Positions 31,726 to 40,779 of a stretch of 64,000 nucleotides of DNA are shown here, one piece after another. The stretch is from NCBI RefSeq assembly GCF_011046245.1, contig NZ_CP049241.1, positions 1,240,001 to 1,304,000 of the forward strand, given 5' to 3'. The stretch is from Allorhizobium pseudoryzae (GTDB lineage Bacteria > Pseudomonadota > Alphaproteobacteria > Rhizobiales > Rhizobiaceae). How positions within the stretch are numbered: the stretch's first letter is position 1; each line of letters begins with the position of its first letter. The notes under the pieces were generated by a model. The model made no database searches and was not told the origin of the DNA. It saw only the letters and a program-made list of their open reading frames with translations. Position numbers and translations under genes: made by a program.

Positions 31726-32169
31726 TTAGTCCGGAGACCGCGGCGGGTTGTCGAGCCCGCCCATGCGGCAGACCTCGGCATATTCCTCTTCCGTCACCGG
31801 CTGCACGGAGAGCCGCATCGAGGTGACGAGCGACATCTTTTCGAGCTTCGGGTTCGCCTTGACGTCCTTCAGCGAGACCGGTTTCGGCATGTCGCAGACG
31901 GCGCGGATATCGACGCAATCCCAGCGCTGGTCGCCTTCCGCCGTCGAATCCGGATGCGAGAGCGCGCAGACCTCGACGATGCCGACGATCTCTAGACCCT
32001 CGTTCGAATGGTAGAAGAAGCCCTTGTCGCCGATCTTCATGGCCCGCATGTTGTTGCGCGCCAGGTAGTTGCGCACGCCGGTCCATTCCTCGCCCGCCTC
32101 GCCCTTGGCCTTCTGCATCTCCCAGGACCACTTGAAGGGTTCCGACTTGTAGAGCCAGTAGGATGCCAT
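31726..32169 (-). CDS. EVE-domain protein (thymocyte nuclear protein 1-like)
   Basis: A 147-residue single-domain EVE protein, a PUA-like fold that reads modified bases in RNA or DNA. Visible features are MASYWLYKSEPFKWSWEMQ, WTGVRNYLARNNMRAMKIGD with the family's G-V-R-N-Y-A pattern, GFFYHSNEGLEIVGIVEV and the C-terminal LVTSMRLSVQPVTEEEY. The start at 32169 removes a spurious upstream extension. It lies 7 bases from the YciI-type gene, in the gpsA-linked minus-strand cluster. Confidence 0.93.
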   Translation of the reverse strand: MASYWLYKSEPFKWSWEMQKAKGEAGEEWTGVRNYLARNNMRAMKIGDKGFFYHSNEGLEIVGIVEVCALSHPDSTAEGDQRWDCVDIRAVCDMPKPVSLKDVKANPKLEKMSLVTSMRLSVQPVTEEEYAEVCRMGGLDNPPRSPD

Positions 32170-32176
32170 GGTCGCC

Positions 32177-32473
32177 TCACGCGTCCGGCTTATTGAAGAC
32201 CCAGTTGAAGGGTTTGACCTCGACGGAGGCAAACAGGCCGGCCTTGGTGTAGGGATCGGCATCGGCAATCGCCTGTGCGGCTTCGATGGTTTCAGCTTCA
32301 ACGACGACGAGGCTGCCGTTTGGCTTGCCGTCACCATCGAGGAACGGGCCGGCCATCTTGAGGATGCCCTTTTCGTTCAACGCGTTCAGGTGATCCACAT
32401 GCGCCGGGCGCGTGTCCATGCGGACATTCAAGTGGCCGGGCTTGTCGGCGCAGACGAAAGCAAAAAGTGCCAT
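32177..32473 (-). CDS. YciI-family protein
   Basis: A 98-residue dimeric alpha-beta-barrel (ferredoxin-like) protein. It shows the family pattern MALFAFVCADKPGH, then RPAHVDHLNALNEKGILKMAGPFLDGDG, then GSLVVVEAETIEAAQAIADADPYTKAGLF and a C-terminal VEVKPFNWVF. The conserved His-Asp pair of YciI proteins is present (RPAHVDHL). The physiological activity is not established. It lies 18 bases after gpsA. Confidence 0.92.
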   Translation of the reverse strand: MALFAFVCADKPGHLNVRMDTRPAHVDHLNALNEKGILKMAGPFLDGDGKPNGSLVVVEAETIEAAQAIADADPYTKAGLFASVEVKPFNWVFNKPDA

Positions 32474-32491
32474 GGTCGGGTCTCTCCTGTT

Positions 32492-33481
32492 TTATTCCGT
32501 GGTGATGGGGCGGGTCATCAGCTGCTCCATCGCGGTGGCAACGGCAAGCTGTCCTTCGATGATCGCGGCGACGGCCTCCGTCACCGGCAGTTCCACCTGG
32601 TGACGCTCCGAAAGGCTGGCGGCGATTGAGGCGGTAAACGCGCCTTCGATCAACTCACCGCCGGACAGTGTTGCAGTCTCGCCCTGGCCAAGCCCGATGC
32701 CGAAGCGCAGATTGCGCGACTGATGGCTGGTGGCGGTCAAAACGAGGTCGCCGAGGCCGGAAAGCCCGCGCACCGTATCGGCCCGTCCGCCCATGGCGGC
32801 CACGAGCCGAGACATTTCAGCGAGCCCCCGCGAGATCAGCGCGGCGCGGGCGGAATCGCCAAGCCCTGCGCCTTCGACGATGCCGCAGGCAATCGCCAGC
32901 ACGTTTTTGAGCGCCCCGCCCAGCTGAACGCCGGTCCGGTCGGTCGAGGGATAAAGCCGGAAGGTACGGCCGGAGACGGCATGCGCCAGACGCTCCGCCA
33001 CAAGCGGATCGGCGGCGGCGATCACCATCGCCGTCGGCAGACCGCGGGCAATATCGGCGGCAAAACCAGGCCCGGAGAGCACGGCGACCGGATGGTGCGG
33101 CAGTTCCTGTTCCAGCACATCCGTGAGCAGCCGCCCCGAGGACCGTTCAATGCCCTTGGCGCAGCTGACGACAATCGCCTCTGCGTTGAGGTAGGGTCCG
33201 TAATGGCGGGCGGCATCGGCATGCGCCTGCGAGGGCATGGCAAACAGCACGATGCTGGCGTCTTCCAGCGCGTCCGGCTCGGTCGAAAAATCGAGCGCGT
33301 CCGGCAGAGGAACGCCGGGCAGCGCCGCATCATGCATGCGGTCATTGCGCAGATCCGCCATCAGCGAGGGATCCCGCCCAAGAAGCGTCACATCCGCCTT
33401 GCCTTCCAGCGCAATCACGGTGGCGAGCGCCGTGCCGAAGGCGCCGGCACCGATGACGACGATCTTTTCCCGCTCGCTCAT
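32492..33481 (-). CDS. gpsA: Glycerol-3-phosphate dehydrogenase [NAD(P)+]
   Basis: Makes glycerol-3-phosphate from dihydroxyacetone phosphate for phospholipid synthesis. It has 329 residues. The NAD-binding block is [19 protein letters not shown], the catalytic lysine lies in [17 protein letters not shown], and [12 protein letters not shown] plus [12 protein letters not shown] and [18 protein letters not shown] are further family signatures. It starts 10 bases after tsaD, the common alphaproteobacterial pairing. Confidence 0.97.
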   Translation of the reverse strand: MSEREKIVVIGAGAFGTALATVIALEGKADVTLLGRDPSLMADLRNDRMHDAALPGVPLPDALDFSTEPDALEDASIVLFAMPSQAHADAARHYGPYLNAEAIVVSCAKGIERSSGRLLTDVLEQELPHHPVAVLSGPGFAADIARGLPTAMVIAAADPLVAERLAHAVSGRTFRLYPSTDRTGVQLGGALKNVLAIACGIVEGAGLGDSARAALISRGLAEMSRLVAAMGGRADTVRGLSGLGDLVLTATSHQSRNLRFGIGLGQGETATLSGGELIEGAFTASIAASLSERHQVELPVTEAVAAIIEGQLAVATAMEQLMTRPITTE

Positions 33482-33491
33482 AGGAATTGCC

Positions 33492-34586
33492 TCATGCCTT
33501 GGCTCCGCGTTTGCCCGATCCGATCAGGGCGGCTGCCGCCGCATCGAGCGGCCAGCGCGACCGGGGTGCCACCGAAATCGGATCATCGGCAAGGCCCGCC
33601 GCCATCCGCTCCAGGCCGGCCCAGGCAATCATCGCCGCATTATCGGTGCAAAGGCTGATGGGCGGCGCGATGAAGCGAAAACCGTGCTGCTGGCAGAGCG
33701 CCTGCAGCGTCTCCCGGATCACCTGGTTGGCCGCCACGCCGCCGGCAACGACCAGCGCCGGTTCTTGTTCGTTCAGATAGCGTTCGCGGAACCGGGCGAG
33801 CCCCCGGCCGATGCGGTCCTTCAGCGTGCGCGAAATGGCGCGCTGGAAGGAGGCGCAGATATCGGCGATATCCTGTTGCGTCAGCGGCTGGATGGCGGTT
33901 GCCGCCTGGCGCACCGCTGTCTTGAGGCCGGAGAAGGAAAAATCGAGCCGCGCTTCGCCGACGAGCGGCCGCGGCAGGTCGAAACGCTCAGGGTTGCCGG
34001 TGAGCGCCGCCTTTTCGACGGCAGGACCGCCGGGATAGGGCAGACCAAGCAGCTTTGCCGTCTTGTCGAAAGCCTCGCCCAGCGCGTCGTCGATCGTCGT
34101 GCCCCAGCGTTCGTAATCGCCGACGCCCTTCACGAGCACCAGCTGCGTATGGCCGCCGGAGACGAGCAGCATCAGATAGGGAAAGGAAAGCCCGTCCGTC
34201 AGCCGCGCCGTCAGCGCATGGCCTTCCAGATGGTTGATCGCATAGAGCGGCTTTTTCGCCGCCATGGCGATTGCCTTGCCTGTCATCAGCCCGACGAGCA
34301 GGCCGCCGATCAGGCCGGGACCGGCGGTGGCCGCCACTGCATCGATGTCATCCAAGGTGACGCCGGCGCGTGCCAGCGCCTCCTCGACAAGTCCATCCAG
34401 CGCATCGACATGGGCGCGCGCGGCAATTTCCGGCACCACGCCGCCGAAGGCGCTGTGTTCGTCAAGCTGCGACAAAACGACGTCGGAGACGATCTCGCCG
34501 CGCCCGTCCGGATGGCGAACGACAATTGCCGCAGCGGTTTCGTCGCAGCTGGTTTCGATGCCGAGGATGCGTGAGAGAGAGGTCAT
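33492..34586 (-). CDS. tsaD: tRNA N6-adenosine threonylcarbamoyltransferase
   Basis: TsaD transfers threonylcarbamoyl to A37 of ANN-decoding tRNAs with TsaB and TsaE. From 34586 it has 364 residues. The Kae1/ASKHA motifs are [30 protein letters not shown] (metal-binding His), [40 protein letters not shown] and [13 protein letters not shown] much longer frame continues upstream through the antisense of hemC and is not real. It is divergent from hemC with a 73-base gap. Confidence 0.97.
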   Translation of the reverse strand: MTSLSRILGIETSCDETAAAIVVRHPDGRGEIVSDVVLSQLDEHSAFGGVVPEIAARAHVDALDGLVEEALARAGVTLDDIDAVAATAGPGLIGGLLVGLMTGKAIAMAAKKPLYAINHLEGHALTARLTDGLSFPYLMLLVSGGHTQLVLVKGVGDYERWGTTIDDALGEAFDKTAKLLGLPYPGGPAVEKAALTGNPERFDLPRPLVGEARLDFSFSGLKTAVRQAATAIQPLTQQDIADICASFQRAISRTLKDRIGRGLARFRERYLNEQEPALVVAGGVAANQVIRETLQALCQQHGFRFIAPPISLCTDNAAMIAWAGLERMAAGLADDPISVAPRSRWPLDAAAAALIGSGKRGAKA

Positions 34587-34659
34587 GAAGCGTTCGGGTG
34601 AATTGCGGTGTCCGCCAAAGCCGGTTACGAAGCAGACGCGTAACAATGGATGACGGCAG

Positions 34660-35589
34660 ATGCAAACAAAACCTTTCCGGATCGGCACGCGCGGCAGCCC
34701 GCTGGCTTTGGCGCAGGCCTCTGAAACCCGCGCCCGGCTGATGGCAGCGCACGGCCTTCCGGAAGAGATGTTCGAGATCGTCGTGCTCTCCACCAAGGGC
34801 GATCGCATTACCGATCGCCCGCTGGCGGAGGTGGGCGGCAAGGGCCTGTTCACGCAGGAGCTGGAGGACCAGCTCTTGTCCGGCGAGCTGGATTTTGCCG
34901 TGCATTCCTCCAAGGACATGCCGACGCTTCTGCCGGAGGGGCTGGAACTTTCCGCCTTCCTGCCGCGCGAAGACTGCCGCGATGCCTTTATCGGCCGCAC
35001 GGCGCCGACGCTGGCCGCCCTGCCGGATGGCGCGACGATCGGCTCGTCGTCGCTGCGCCGCCAGGCACTGATCCGCCGCCGCCGGCCCGATATTTCCGTC
35101 ATCACCTTCCGCGGCCTGGTGGAAACCCGCCTGCGCAAGCTGGAGGAAGGCCAGGTGGATGCCACGCTTCTGGCGCTCGCCGGGCTCAACCGGCTGGCGA
35201 TGAGCGATGTGGTGACTGAGGTCATGGACCCCGCCGATTTTCCGCCAGCGCCGGCGCAAGGGGCGATCTGCATCGAAAGCCGGATCGGCGACCGCCGCGT
35301 GCTCGACCTGCTGGAGGCGATCAACGACCACCCCACCTGGGATGCGGTCAGTTGCGAACGCGCTTTTCTTGCCGCCCTCGACGGGTCCTGCCGCACGCCG
35401 ATTGCGGGTTACGCCCGTTGCGAGGGCGATCACCTGCATTTTACCGGCCTGATCCTGACGCCGGACGGCCAGCAGGAACATGCGGTGGAGGTGCAAGGGC
35501 TTCGCCGCGATGCCTTAGACCTCGGCCGAAAGGCCGGCGAGACCGTGCGCGCGGCCGCCGGCCCGGACTTCTTCGCCGACTGGACGTGA
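34660..35589 (+). CDS. hemC: Porphobilinogen deaminase (hydroxymethylbilane synthase)
   Basis: Polymerises four porphobilinogen molecules into hydroxymethylbilane. It has 309 residues. [12 protein letters not shown] is near the N-terminus, the catalytic aspartate lies in VHSSKDMPT (about residue 86), [17 protein letters not shown] is the substrate-binding arginine block, and the dipyrromethane cofactor cysteine is Cys244 in [13 protein letters not shown]. It is first in the plus-strand hem cluster and divergent from tsaD. Confidence 0.97.
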   Translation: MQTKPFRIGTRGSPLALAQASETRARLMAAHGLPEEMFEIVVLSTKGDRITDRPLAEVGGKGLFTQELEDQLLSGELDFAVHSSKDMPTLLPEGLELSAFLPREDCRDAFIGRTAPTLAALPDGATIGSSSLRRQALIRRRRPDISVITFRGLVETRLRKLEEGQVDATLLALAGLNRLAMSDVVTEVMDPADFPPAPAQGAICIESRIGDRRVLDLLEAINDHPTWDAVSCERAFLAALDGSCRTPIAGYARCEGDHLHFTGLILTPDGQQEHAVEVQGLRRDALDLGRKAGETVRAAAGPDFFADWT

Positions 35590-35609
35590 GCGGTGATGCG
35601 GGGGCCGGC

Positions 35610-36332
35610 ATGCGGATAATCGTCACACGGCCTCCGGACAGTGCCGCCCGCACCGCAGAAAAGCTCGTTCGCCTTGGCCATGAGCCGGTTCTCCTGCCGG
35701 TCAGCGCCCCAGTTCACGACCCCCAGGCGGCGGCCGATGCTCTCTCGCTTCCGCATGCAGCGCTCGCCATCACGAGCGCAGAAGCGGTCCGTGCGCTGAC
35801 GCAGATCGATCTTTCGGTGCATCGCGAGACACCGGTCTACACTGTCGGTGAAACGACGGCGGAAGCGGCGCGACAGGCGGGTTTCAGGGCGGTCGAGGCG
35901 GGTCCCGGCGATGGCGAACAGCTGGCGCGCCTTCTCGCAGAGCGGGGCATCCAGGATATTCTCTACCTGGCCGGCTCCCCCCGCGCACCACGCTTCGAGG
36001 AAGGTCTTCGCGCGGCTGGCCTGCGCTTTCGCACCTCGGAGACCTACAGGATGCGCGAGATCGACTGGACGGACAAACAAAAGGCGAGCCTTCATCTGTT
36101 TCCGGATGCCGTTCTTCTCTATTCCGGAGAAACCGCACGTCGCTTTTTCCGGCGGACGATGGGCTTGCTGCCGGATGCCCCGAACCGCCGTTTTCATGTC
36201 CTGTGCCTTGGCGCGCAGATCGCGATCCATGTTCCGCAAAAAGACACGATCGCTGTTCATGTCGCCGAACATCCGACGGAGAACGATCTTCTCCTTCTTC
36301 TTTCGTCGTGCGCGGGAACCAAAATCGGCTGA
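35610..36332 (+). CDS. hemD: Uroporphyrinogen-III synthase
   Basis: Closes and isomerises hydroxymethylbilane to uroporphyrinogen III. From 35610 the protein has 240 residues, starting MRIIVTRPPDSAARTAEKL. The sequence is divergent, as is usual for HemD, but the two-lobe pattern is visible: AIAITSAEAVRAL-like ALAITSAEAVRAL, PVYTVGETTAEAARQAGF, ILYLAGSPRAPRFEEGL and VLLYSGETARRFFRRTM. It lies 20 bases after hemC, whose product it uses. Confidence 0.9.
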   Translation: MRIIVTRPPDSAARTAEKLVRLGHEPVLLPVSAPVHDPQAAADALSLPHAALAITSAEAVRALTQIDLSVHRETPVYTVGETTAEAARQAGFRAVEAGPGDGEQLARLLAERGIQDILYLAGSPRAPRFEEGLRAAGLRFRTSETYRMREIDWTDKQKASLHLFPDAVLLYSGETARRFFRRTMGLLPDAPNRRFHVLCLGAQIAIHVPQKDTIAVHVAEHPTENDLLLLLSSCAGTKIG

Positions 36333-36396
36333 GGCTCTTTCCATCTGTTCCCCGGCTGACTAGGTTCCAGATCAGACAGTCCAGAATGAGGTTGCC

Positions 36397-37833
36397 ATGG
36401 TTTCCGACAAGCCGCCCCGCCGTTCCCGCTCGGGAAAGACACCGGTCACGATCGATCTGGAAGCCGAGGCTGTCCGGAAGGACGAGGCGAGCCCAGTGGC
36501 CGAGCCCGTGCGCAGCAACGACACCGACGCGCCAAATCCCGCCGTAACGCCGGAAGAGACCCCGGTGTCAGCGGCACCGGAGACGGCGGACGGCACGACC
36601 ACGCCTTCCCCGGCATCCGCGGCGGAGGCGCAGACCGAGACGCCGGATTTTGCCGCACAGACGGCTGTGGAGCAGGCCTCCGGTGAGCCGCCACCGGCGG
36701 AAAAAGCCGCCGAGGCGCAGGTGGACGCGCCGACCGACGCGCAGAAGACTGACACGCTAAAGAGTGAGGACGTCGCACCGGTCACCTCCACCGCAACGGC
36801 ACCGGAGAGACCTCAGCCGGAGAGACCTCAGGACGAGACCGAGGCAACTGCGAGACCTGCAGCCGAGGCTCCCGCCGCCCGCCCGCCTGCGGCAGATACT
36901 GTCAAGGGTACGCGCACATCCGCGATGGTCGCATCGGGCATTCTCGGTGGTCTCGTCGCGCTGCTGCTGGCCGGCAGCATGCAATATGCGGGCTACCTGC
37001 CGGGCCTCAGCCAGCAGCCGTCTGCGGCCACCCGGACCGAACTGGACGAGATTCGCCAGCAGATGGATGCCCTGCGGGTCAGCTCTGGCACGGCGCCCGC
37101 CGGTGGTGAGGATCTTGAGCAGCGCCTCCAGGCGCTGGAAAGTGCCATCGGTCACGCGGGCCAGAATGGCCAAAGCGAATTGGAACAGCGGCTTGCTACC
37201 CTCCAGGCGGATCTCGATGCGCTGAAAACCGCAGGCCAGGCCGAAGCAGAGAGTGCCAGCCAGCTGGGCGAACGCTTGAACACGCTGGAAAGCCGTGTGA
37301 ACCAGCCGGGCCGCGAACAGGCGGTGGCCCGCGCGCTCGCCGCTGCGGCGCTGAAGGCGGCGACCGAACGCGGTGGCTCGTTTGCCGCCGAACTGCAGAC
37401 CTATGGGCAGGTGGCAAAGGATGATCCGGCCGTCGCCGAACTGCAGGCCTATGCGGAGAAGGGCGTGCCGACCCGCGCGGAGCTGACGCGCCGTCTGCAG
37501 CCGGCTGCAAATGCGATCCTCGAAGCGGTCCATCAGCCGACCGCAGGCGAAAGCATCACCGACCGCCTGCTCTCCAGCGCCATGCGCGTGGTCAAAGTCC
37601 GCCCCGTCGGCGAGGTGGAGGGCGAGACCCCCGAAGCGATCCTTGCCCGCATGGAAGAGCGTGTGAAGAACGGCGACCTGAAAGCAGCGGTTTCCGAATG
37701 GAACACGCTGCCGGATGCCGCCAAGCAGGCCTCATCCGACTTCAAGGCCGCACTCGACGCCCGCATCGCCGTGGAAGACCTGATGAACGCGACGCTGACC
37801 CGCGCCATGGCCAGTGCCGGCACCAACGGTTGA
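36397..37833 (+). CDS. Mitofilin/Mic60-like membrane protein (COG4223)
   Basis: A 478-residue protein with a long disordered acidic Ala/Pro/Thr/Glu-rich cytoplasmic N-terminus (about 20-170), one transmembrane helix at about 176-198, a coiled coil (TELDEIRQQMDAL through LGERLNTLESRVN, about 210-305) and a helical C-terminal domain with repeated leucine heptads. This architecture and the hemC-hemD-hemY setting match alphaproteobacterial Mic60, the bacterial relative of mitofilin that shapes envelope or cytoplasmic membranes. A duplicated PERPQ pair marks the linker. Function is inferred from the family. Confidence 0.82.
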   Translation: MVSDKPPRRSRSGKTPVTIDLEAEAVRKDEASPVAEPVRSNDTDAPNPAVTPEETPVSAAPETADGTTTPSPASAAEAQTETPDFAAQTAVEQASGEPPPAEKAAEAQVDAPTDAQKTDTLKSEDVAPVTSTATAPERPQPERPQDETEATARPAAEAPAARPPAADTVKGTRTSAMVASGILGGLVALLLAGSMQYAGYLPGLSQQPSAATRTELDEIRQQMDALRVSSGTAPAGGEDLEQRLQALESAIGHAGQNGQSELEQRLATLQADLDALKTAGQAEAESASQLGERLNTLESRVNQPGREQAVARALAAAALKAATERGGSFAAELQTYGQVAKDDPAVAELQAYAEKGVPTRAELTRRLQPAANAILEAVHQPTAGESITDRLLSSAMRVVKVRPVGEVEGETPEAILARMEERVKNGDLKAAVSEWNTLPDAAKQASSDFKAALDARIAVEDLMNATLTRAMASAGTNG

Positions 37834-37846
37834 GGAGACCTGACAG

Positions 37847-39493
37847 ATGATCCGCCTATTCCTCTTCGCCGTTGCAACGCTGGCCCTGGGTTGGGGTTTC
37901 TCCTGGCTCGCCGACCGGCCGGGCCTGATTACCGTCACCTGGCAGAACATGGAGATCGAGACGAGCCTCATGGTGGCGGCGACCGCAATCGTCGCCCTTG
38001 TTTTTGCCGTGATGTTCGTCTGGTGGCTGATCCAGACGATCTGGACCTCGCCGCATTCCGTGCGCCGCTTCTTCCGCGCCCGCAAGCGGGATCGCGGCTA
38101 TCAGGCGCTCTCGACCGGCCTGATTGCCGCCGGCGCCGGAAACGCGCTTCTCGCCCGCAAGATGAGCGCACGGGCCCGCGGCCTGCTGCGCGCTGATCAG
38201 GAACCGCTGATCAAGCTTCTGGAAGCCCAGACGGCAATGATCGAAGGCCGCAACGACGAGGCCCGCGAGCTATTCGAGAAGATGGCCGAGGACCCGGAAA
38301 CCCGCGAACTCGGCCTGCGCGGCCTCTACATGGAGGCCCGGCGTCTCGGTGCGAACGAGGCGGCGCGCCAGTATGCCGAGACCGCCGTGGAAAATGCGCC
38401 CTACCTGCCCTGGGCCGCGGAAGCGACACTGGAATATCGCTCTCAGGCCGGCCGCTGGGAGGATGCCGTCCGGCTGCTCGACCAGCAGAAGATCGCCAAT
38501 GTCATCGAGCGCAAGCAGGCGGACCGCTGGAAGGCCGTACTTTTGACCGCACGCGCCACCGAACGGCTGGAATCCGATCCCAAGGGCGCGCGCGACGACG
38601 CCAAGGCCGCCCTGAAGCTTGCCAAGGATCTCGTACCTGCCGGCATCATCGCGGCAAAGGCCTATCTGCGGGAAGACAATCTGCGCAAGGCCGCTTCCGT
38701 GCTCGAAAGCCTTTGGAAAATCGAACCGCATCCGCACTTGGCCGAGACCTACGTGCGGGCGAGAAGCGGCGACAGCGCCGCCGACCGCCTGAAGCGCGCC
38801 GAAAAGCTGGAAGCGCTGAAGCCCAACAATCCGGAATCGCTGCTGGCGGTGGCCCAGGCCGCCCTCGACACGCAGGACTTCACCCGCGCCCGCACCAAGG
38901 CGGAGGCAGCGCTGCGCATGGACCCGCGCGAAAGCACCTATCTGCTGCTCGCCGACATCGAGGAACGCGAAACGGGCGACCAGGGCCGCATCCGCCACTG
39001 GCTGAACCAGGCGCTGCGCGCACCGCGTGATCCGGCCTGGGTGGCAGACGGTTACGTTTCGGAACGCTGGCTGCCACTCTCGCCGGTCACTGGCCGGCTG
39101 GACGCGTTTGAATGGAAGCGTCCCTTTGGCCAGCTGGAAGGACCGGTCGAGGAAGGCTCGCTCTCTGCCGAAAGCGCGATTGCCAACCTGCCGCCGCTGC
39201 CTGAGCCGCAGCCGGTCGAACCTCCTTCGGAACCGCGCCTGGAGCCGGTGCACCAACCGGCAAAAGTGGTGGACATCGAGCAGCCGAAAGCGCCATCGCT
39301 CAGCATCGTCCGCGACAAGGAGACCTCACCCGTCGAACCGGTTGGGAAGCCAAAACCGGAGGTGGCTGCGGTGTCCGCCGAGAAGCCGAAGGAACCGGCT
39401 GCCGATCCGTTCAACGGGCGTCCTCCGGATGATCCGGGCGTGAAGGATCACGAGGCCGCAACGGCACCCACCACGCGACTCAAACTGTTCTAG
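37847..39493 (+). CDS. HemY-N domain membrane protein with TPR-like repeats
   Basis: A 548-residue protein with two N-terminal transmembrane helices (about 2-22 and 40-62), then the HemY_N block (RARKRDRGYQALSTGLIAAGAGNALLARKMSARA), then TPR-like helical repeats (about 125-400) and a Pro/Glu-rich tail. HemY-N proteins are encoded beside haem genes in many Proteobacteria, and their exact role is not settled. It starts 14 bases after the Mic60-like gene, and its TAG stop touches the next gene's possible GTG. Confidence 0.9.
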   Translation: MIRLFLFAVATLALGWGFSWLADRPGLITVTWQNMEIETSLMVAATAIVALVFAVMFVWWLIQTIWTSPHSVRRFFRARKRDRGYQALSTGLIAAGAGNALLARKMSARARGLLRADQEPLIKLLEAQTAMIEGRNDEARELFEKMAEDPETRELGLRGLYMEARRLGANEAARQYAETAVENAPYLPWAAEATLEYRSQAGRWEDAVRLLDQQKIANVIERKQADRWKAVLLTARATERLESDPKGARDDAKAALKLAKDLVPAGIIAAKAYLREDNLRKAASVLESLWKIEPHPHLAETYVRARSGDSAADRLKRAEKLEALKPNNPESLLAVAQAALDTQDFTRARTKAEAALRMDPRESTYLLLADIEERETGDQGRIRHWLNQALRAPRDPAWVADGYVSERWLPLSPVTGRLDAFEWKRPFGQLEGPVEEGSLSAESAIANLPPLPEPQPVEPPSEPRLEPVHQPAKVVDIEQPKAPSLSIVRDKETSPVEPVGKPKPEVAAVSAEKPKEPAADPFNGRPPDDPGVKDHEAATAPTTRLKLF

Positions 39494-39499
39494 GTGCCC

Positions 39500-39976
39500 A
39501 TGTTCGATCGAATCCTCGAGGTCTTCCACCAACTGACCGGCGACCGTCCGTCCGGCGATTTCGCACCGGATGATCCCCGCGTCGCCTTCGTTGCCCTCTG
39601 TTTCCAGGTGATGGAAGCCGACGGAAGCGTCTCGAAGGACGAGCAGAACCGTTTGCAGGAGTTGCTGCGCGAACGCTACGAGCTCGACAAGGCGCATCTG
39701 GCGTCTTTGATGGAAACGGGCCGCGAGATGGGCTCGGAAGCGGTTGACTACTACCGTTTTACCTCCGATCTTAAACGTCATCTTGGTCCGGACGAATGCG
39801 TCGAGCTGGTGGGAGCCCTCTGGGATCTCGTTTATGCCGATGGCGAACGCAGCGAGATGGAAGATCACGTGATCTGGAGGATAGCGGATCTTCTGGGCGT
39901 TTCTGCCAGGGACCGGGTGCTGGAACGACAGAAGATTGCCGCACGAACCGCGGGAGGAGATACGGGAGGAGAGTGA
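39500..39976 (+). CDS. TerB-like (DUF/COG4103) protein
   Basis: A roughly 158-residue all-helical protein resembling the TerB/DjlA-N fold: two repeats of the acidic metal-type loop, EADGSVSKDEQNRLQELL and YADGERSEMEDHVIWRIADLLG, each with the Asp-Gly-x-x-x-x-E pattern that binds metal in TerB. The ATG at 39500 is preferred, although a GTG directly after the upstream TAG (39494) would add two residues. It abuts the HemY-N gene and is probably co-transcribed with it. No tellurite role should be assumed. Confidence 0.8.
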   Translation: MFDRILEVFHQLTGDRPSGDFAPDDPRVAFVALCFQVMEADGSVSKDEQNRLQELLRERYELDKAHLASLMETGREMGSEAVDYYRFTSDLKRHLGPDECVELVGALWDLVYADGERSEMEDHVIWRIADLLGVSARDRVLERQKIAARTAGGDTGGE

Positions 39977-39986
39977 GGACGACGCA

Positions 39987-40751
39987 ATGCTGATGACACC
40001 TCTCCGCCCGCCCGCAAAGGCGCCCATCCTGGTCGTGCTTCACCAGGAGCGCTCCTCTCCCGGACGCGTCGGCCAGATGCTGGTCGAAAAGGGCTTTCCC
40101 CTCGATATCCGCCGCCCGGCGCTGGGCGATCCCCTGCCCGACACGCTGGCCGCCCATTCCGGCGCCGTCATCTTCGGCGGGCCGATGAGCGCCAATGATC
40201 CAGACCCCTTCGTCAAGACGGAGATCGACTGGGTCTCCGTGCCGCTGAAGGAAAACAAACCCTATCTCGGCATCTGTCTCGGTGCGCAGATGATGGTGAA
40301 GAATCTCGGTGGCAAGGTCGGTCCGGACCGGCACGGCCTTACCGAGATCGGCTGGTATCCGCTGCGCGCCACCGAACACGGCCGCCGCCTGATGCACTGG
40401 CCGCGCATGGTCTATCACTTCCACCGCGAAGGTTTTGACGTGCCGCGCGGCGTGCAGCTCTTGGCGGAAGGGGATGCCTATCCGCACCAGGCGATCCGCT
40501 ACGGCGACAATGCCTGGGGCGTGCAGTTCCATGCCGAACTGACGCGGGCGATGATGCACAGCTGGGTGGTGCGCGGCGCCTCGCGCTTTGTTCTGCCCAA
40601 CGCCCAGCAGGGCCGCGAACATCTTGAAGGCCGCATGATCTTCGACCAGCCGCTGAAAGCCTGGCTGTGGTCCTTCCTCGACATGGTGTTCGACCGGAAG
40701 GCACTGGCCGACCAGCCGGCGCTGCCGAAACTGGAGAAGACGCCGGCCTGA
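39987..40751 (+). CDS. Class-I glutamine amidotransferase-like protein
   Basis: A 254-residue GATase1 domain protein of the GuaA-like YfeJ/COG0518 group. The nucleophile cysteine lies in YLGICLGAQMMVKNLGG, and the His-x-Glu end of the triad is in WGVQFHAELTRAMM. FGGPMSANDPDPFVKTEIDW is the family's glutamine-pocket region. These stand-alone GMP-synthase-like amidotransferases are often of unknown substrate. It starts 11 bases after the TerB-like gene and ends at a hairpin at 40758-40779. Confidence 0.9.
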   Translation: MLMTPLRPPAKAPILVVLHQERSSPGRVGQMLVEKGFPLDIRRPALGDPLPDTLAAHSGAVIFGGPMSANDPDPFVKTEIDWVSVPLKENKPYLGICLGAQMMVKNLGGKVGPDRHGLTEIGWYPLRATEHGRRLMHWPRMVYHFHREGFDVPRGVQLLAEGDAYPHQAIRYGDNAWGVQFHAELTRAMMHSWVVRGASRFVLPNAQQGREHLEGRMIFDQPLKAWLWSFLDMVFDRKALADQPALPKLEKTPA

Positions 40752-40757
40752 CAGGGC

Positions 40758-40779
40758 GGCCTCCCGGCCCGGAGGCTTT
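40758..40779 (+). terminator. Hairpin after the GATase gene
   Basis: GCCTCC (40759-40764) pairs with GGAGGC (40771-40776) around a 6-base loop, followed by TTT on the plus strand. It lies 8 bases after the GATase stop and overlaps the stop region of the convergent MFS gene. Confidence 0.5.

Noticed and set aside
33492..35396. A 634-residue TsaD with a long N-terminal extension
   Set aside because: The extra sequence is antisense to hemC. Family-length TsaD begins at 34586, directly before [16 protein letters not shown].
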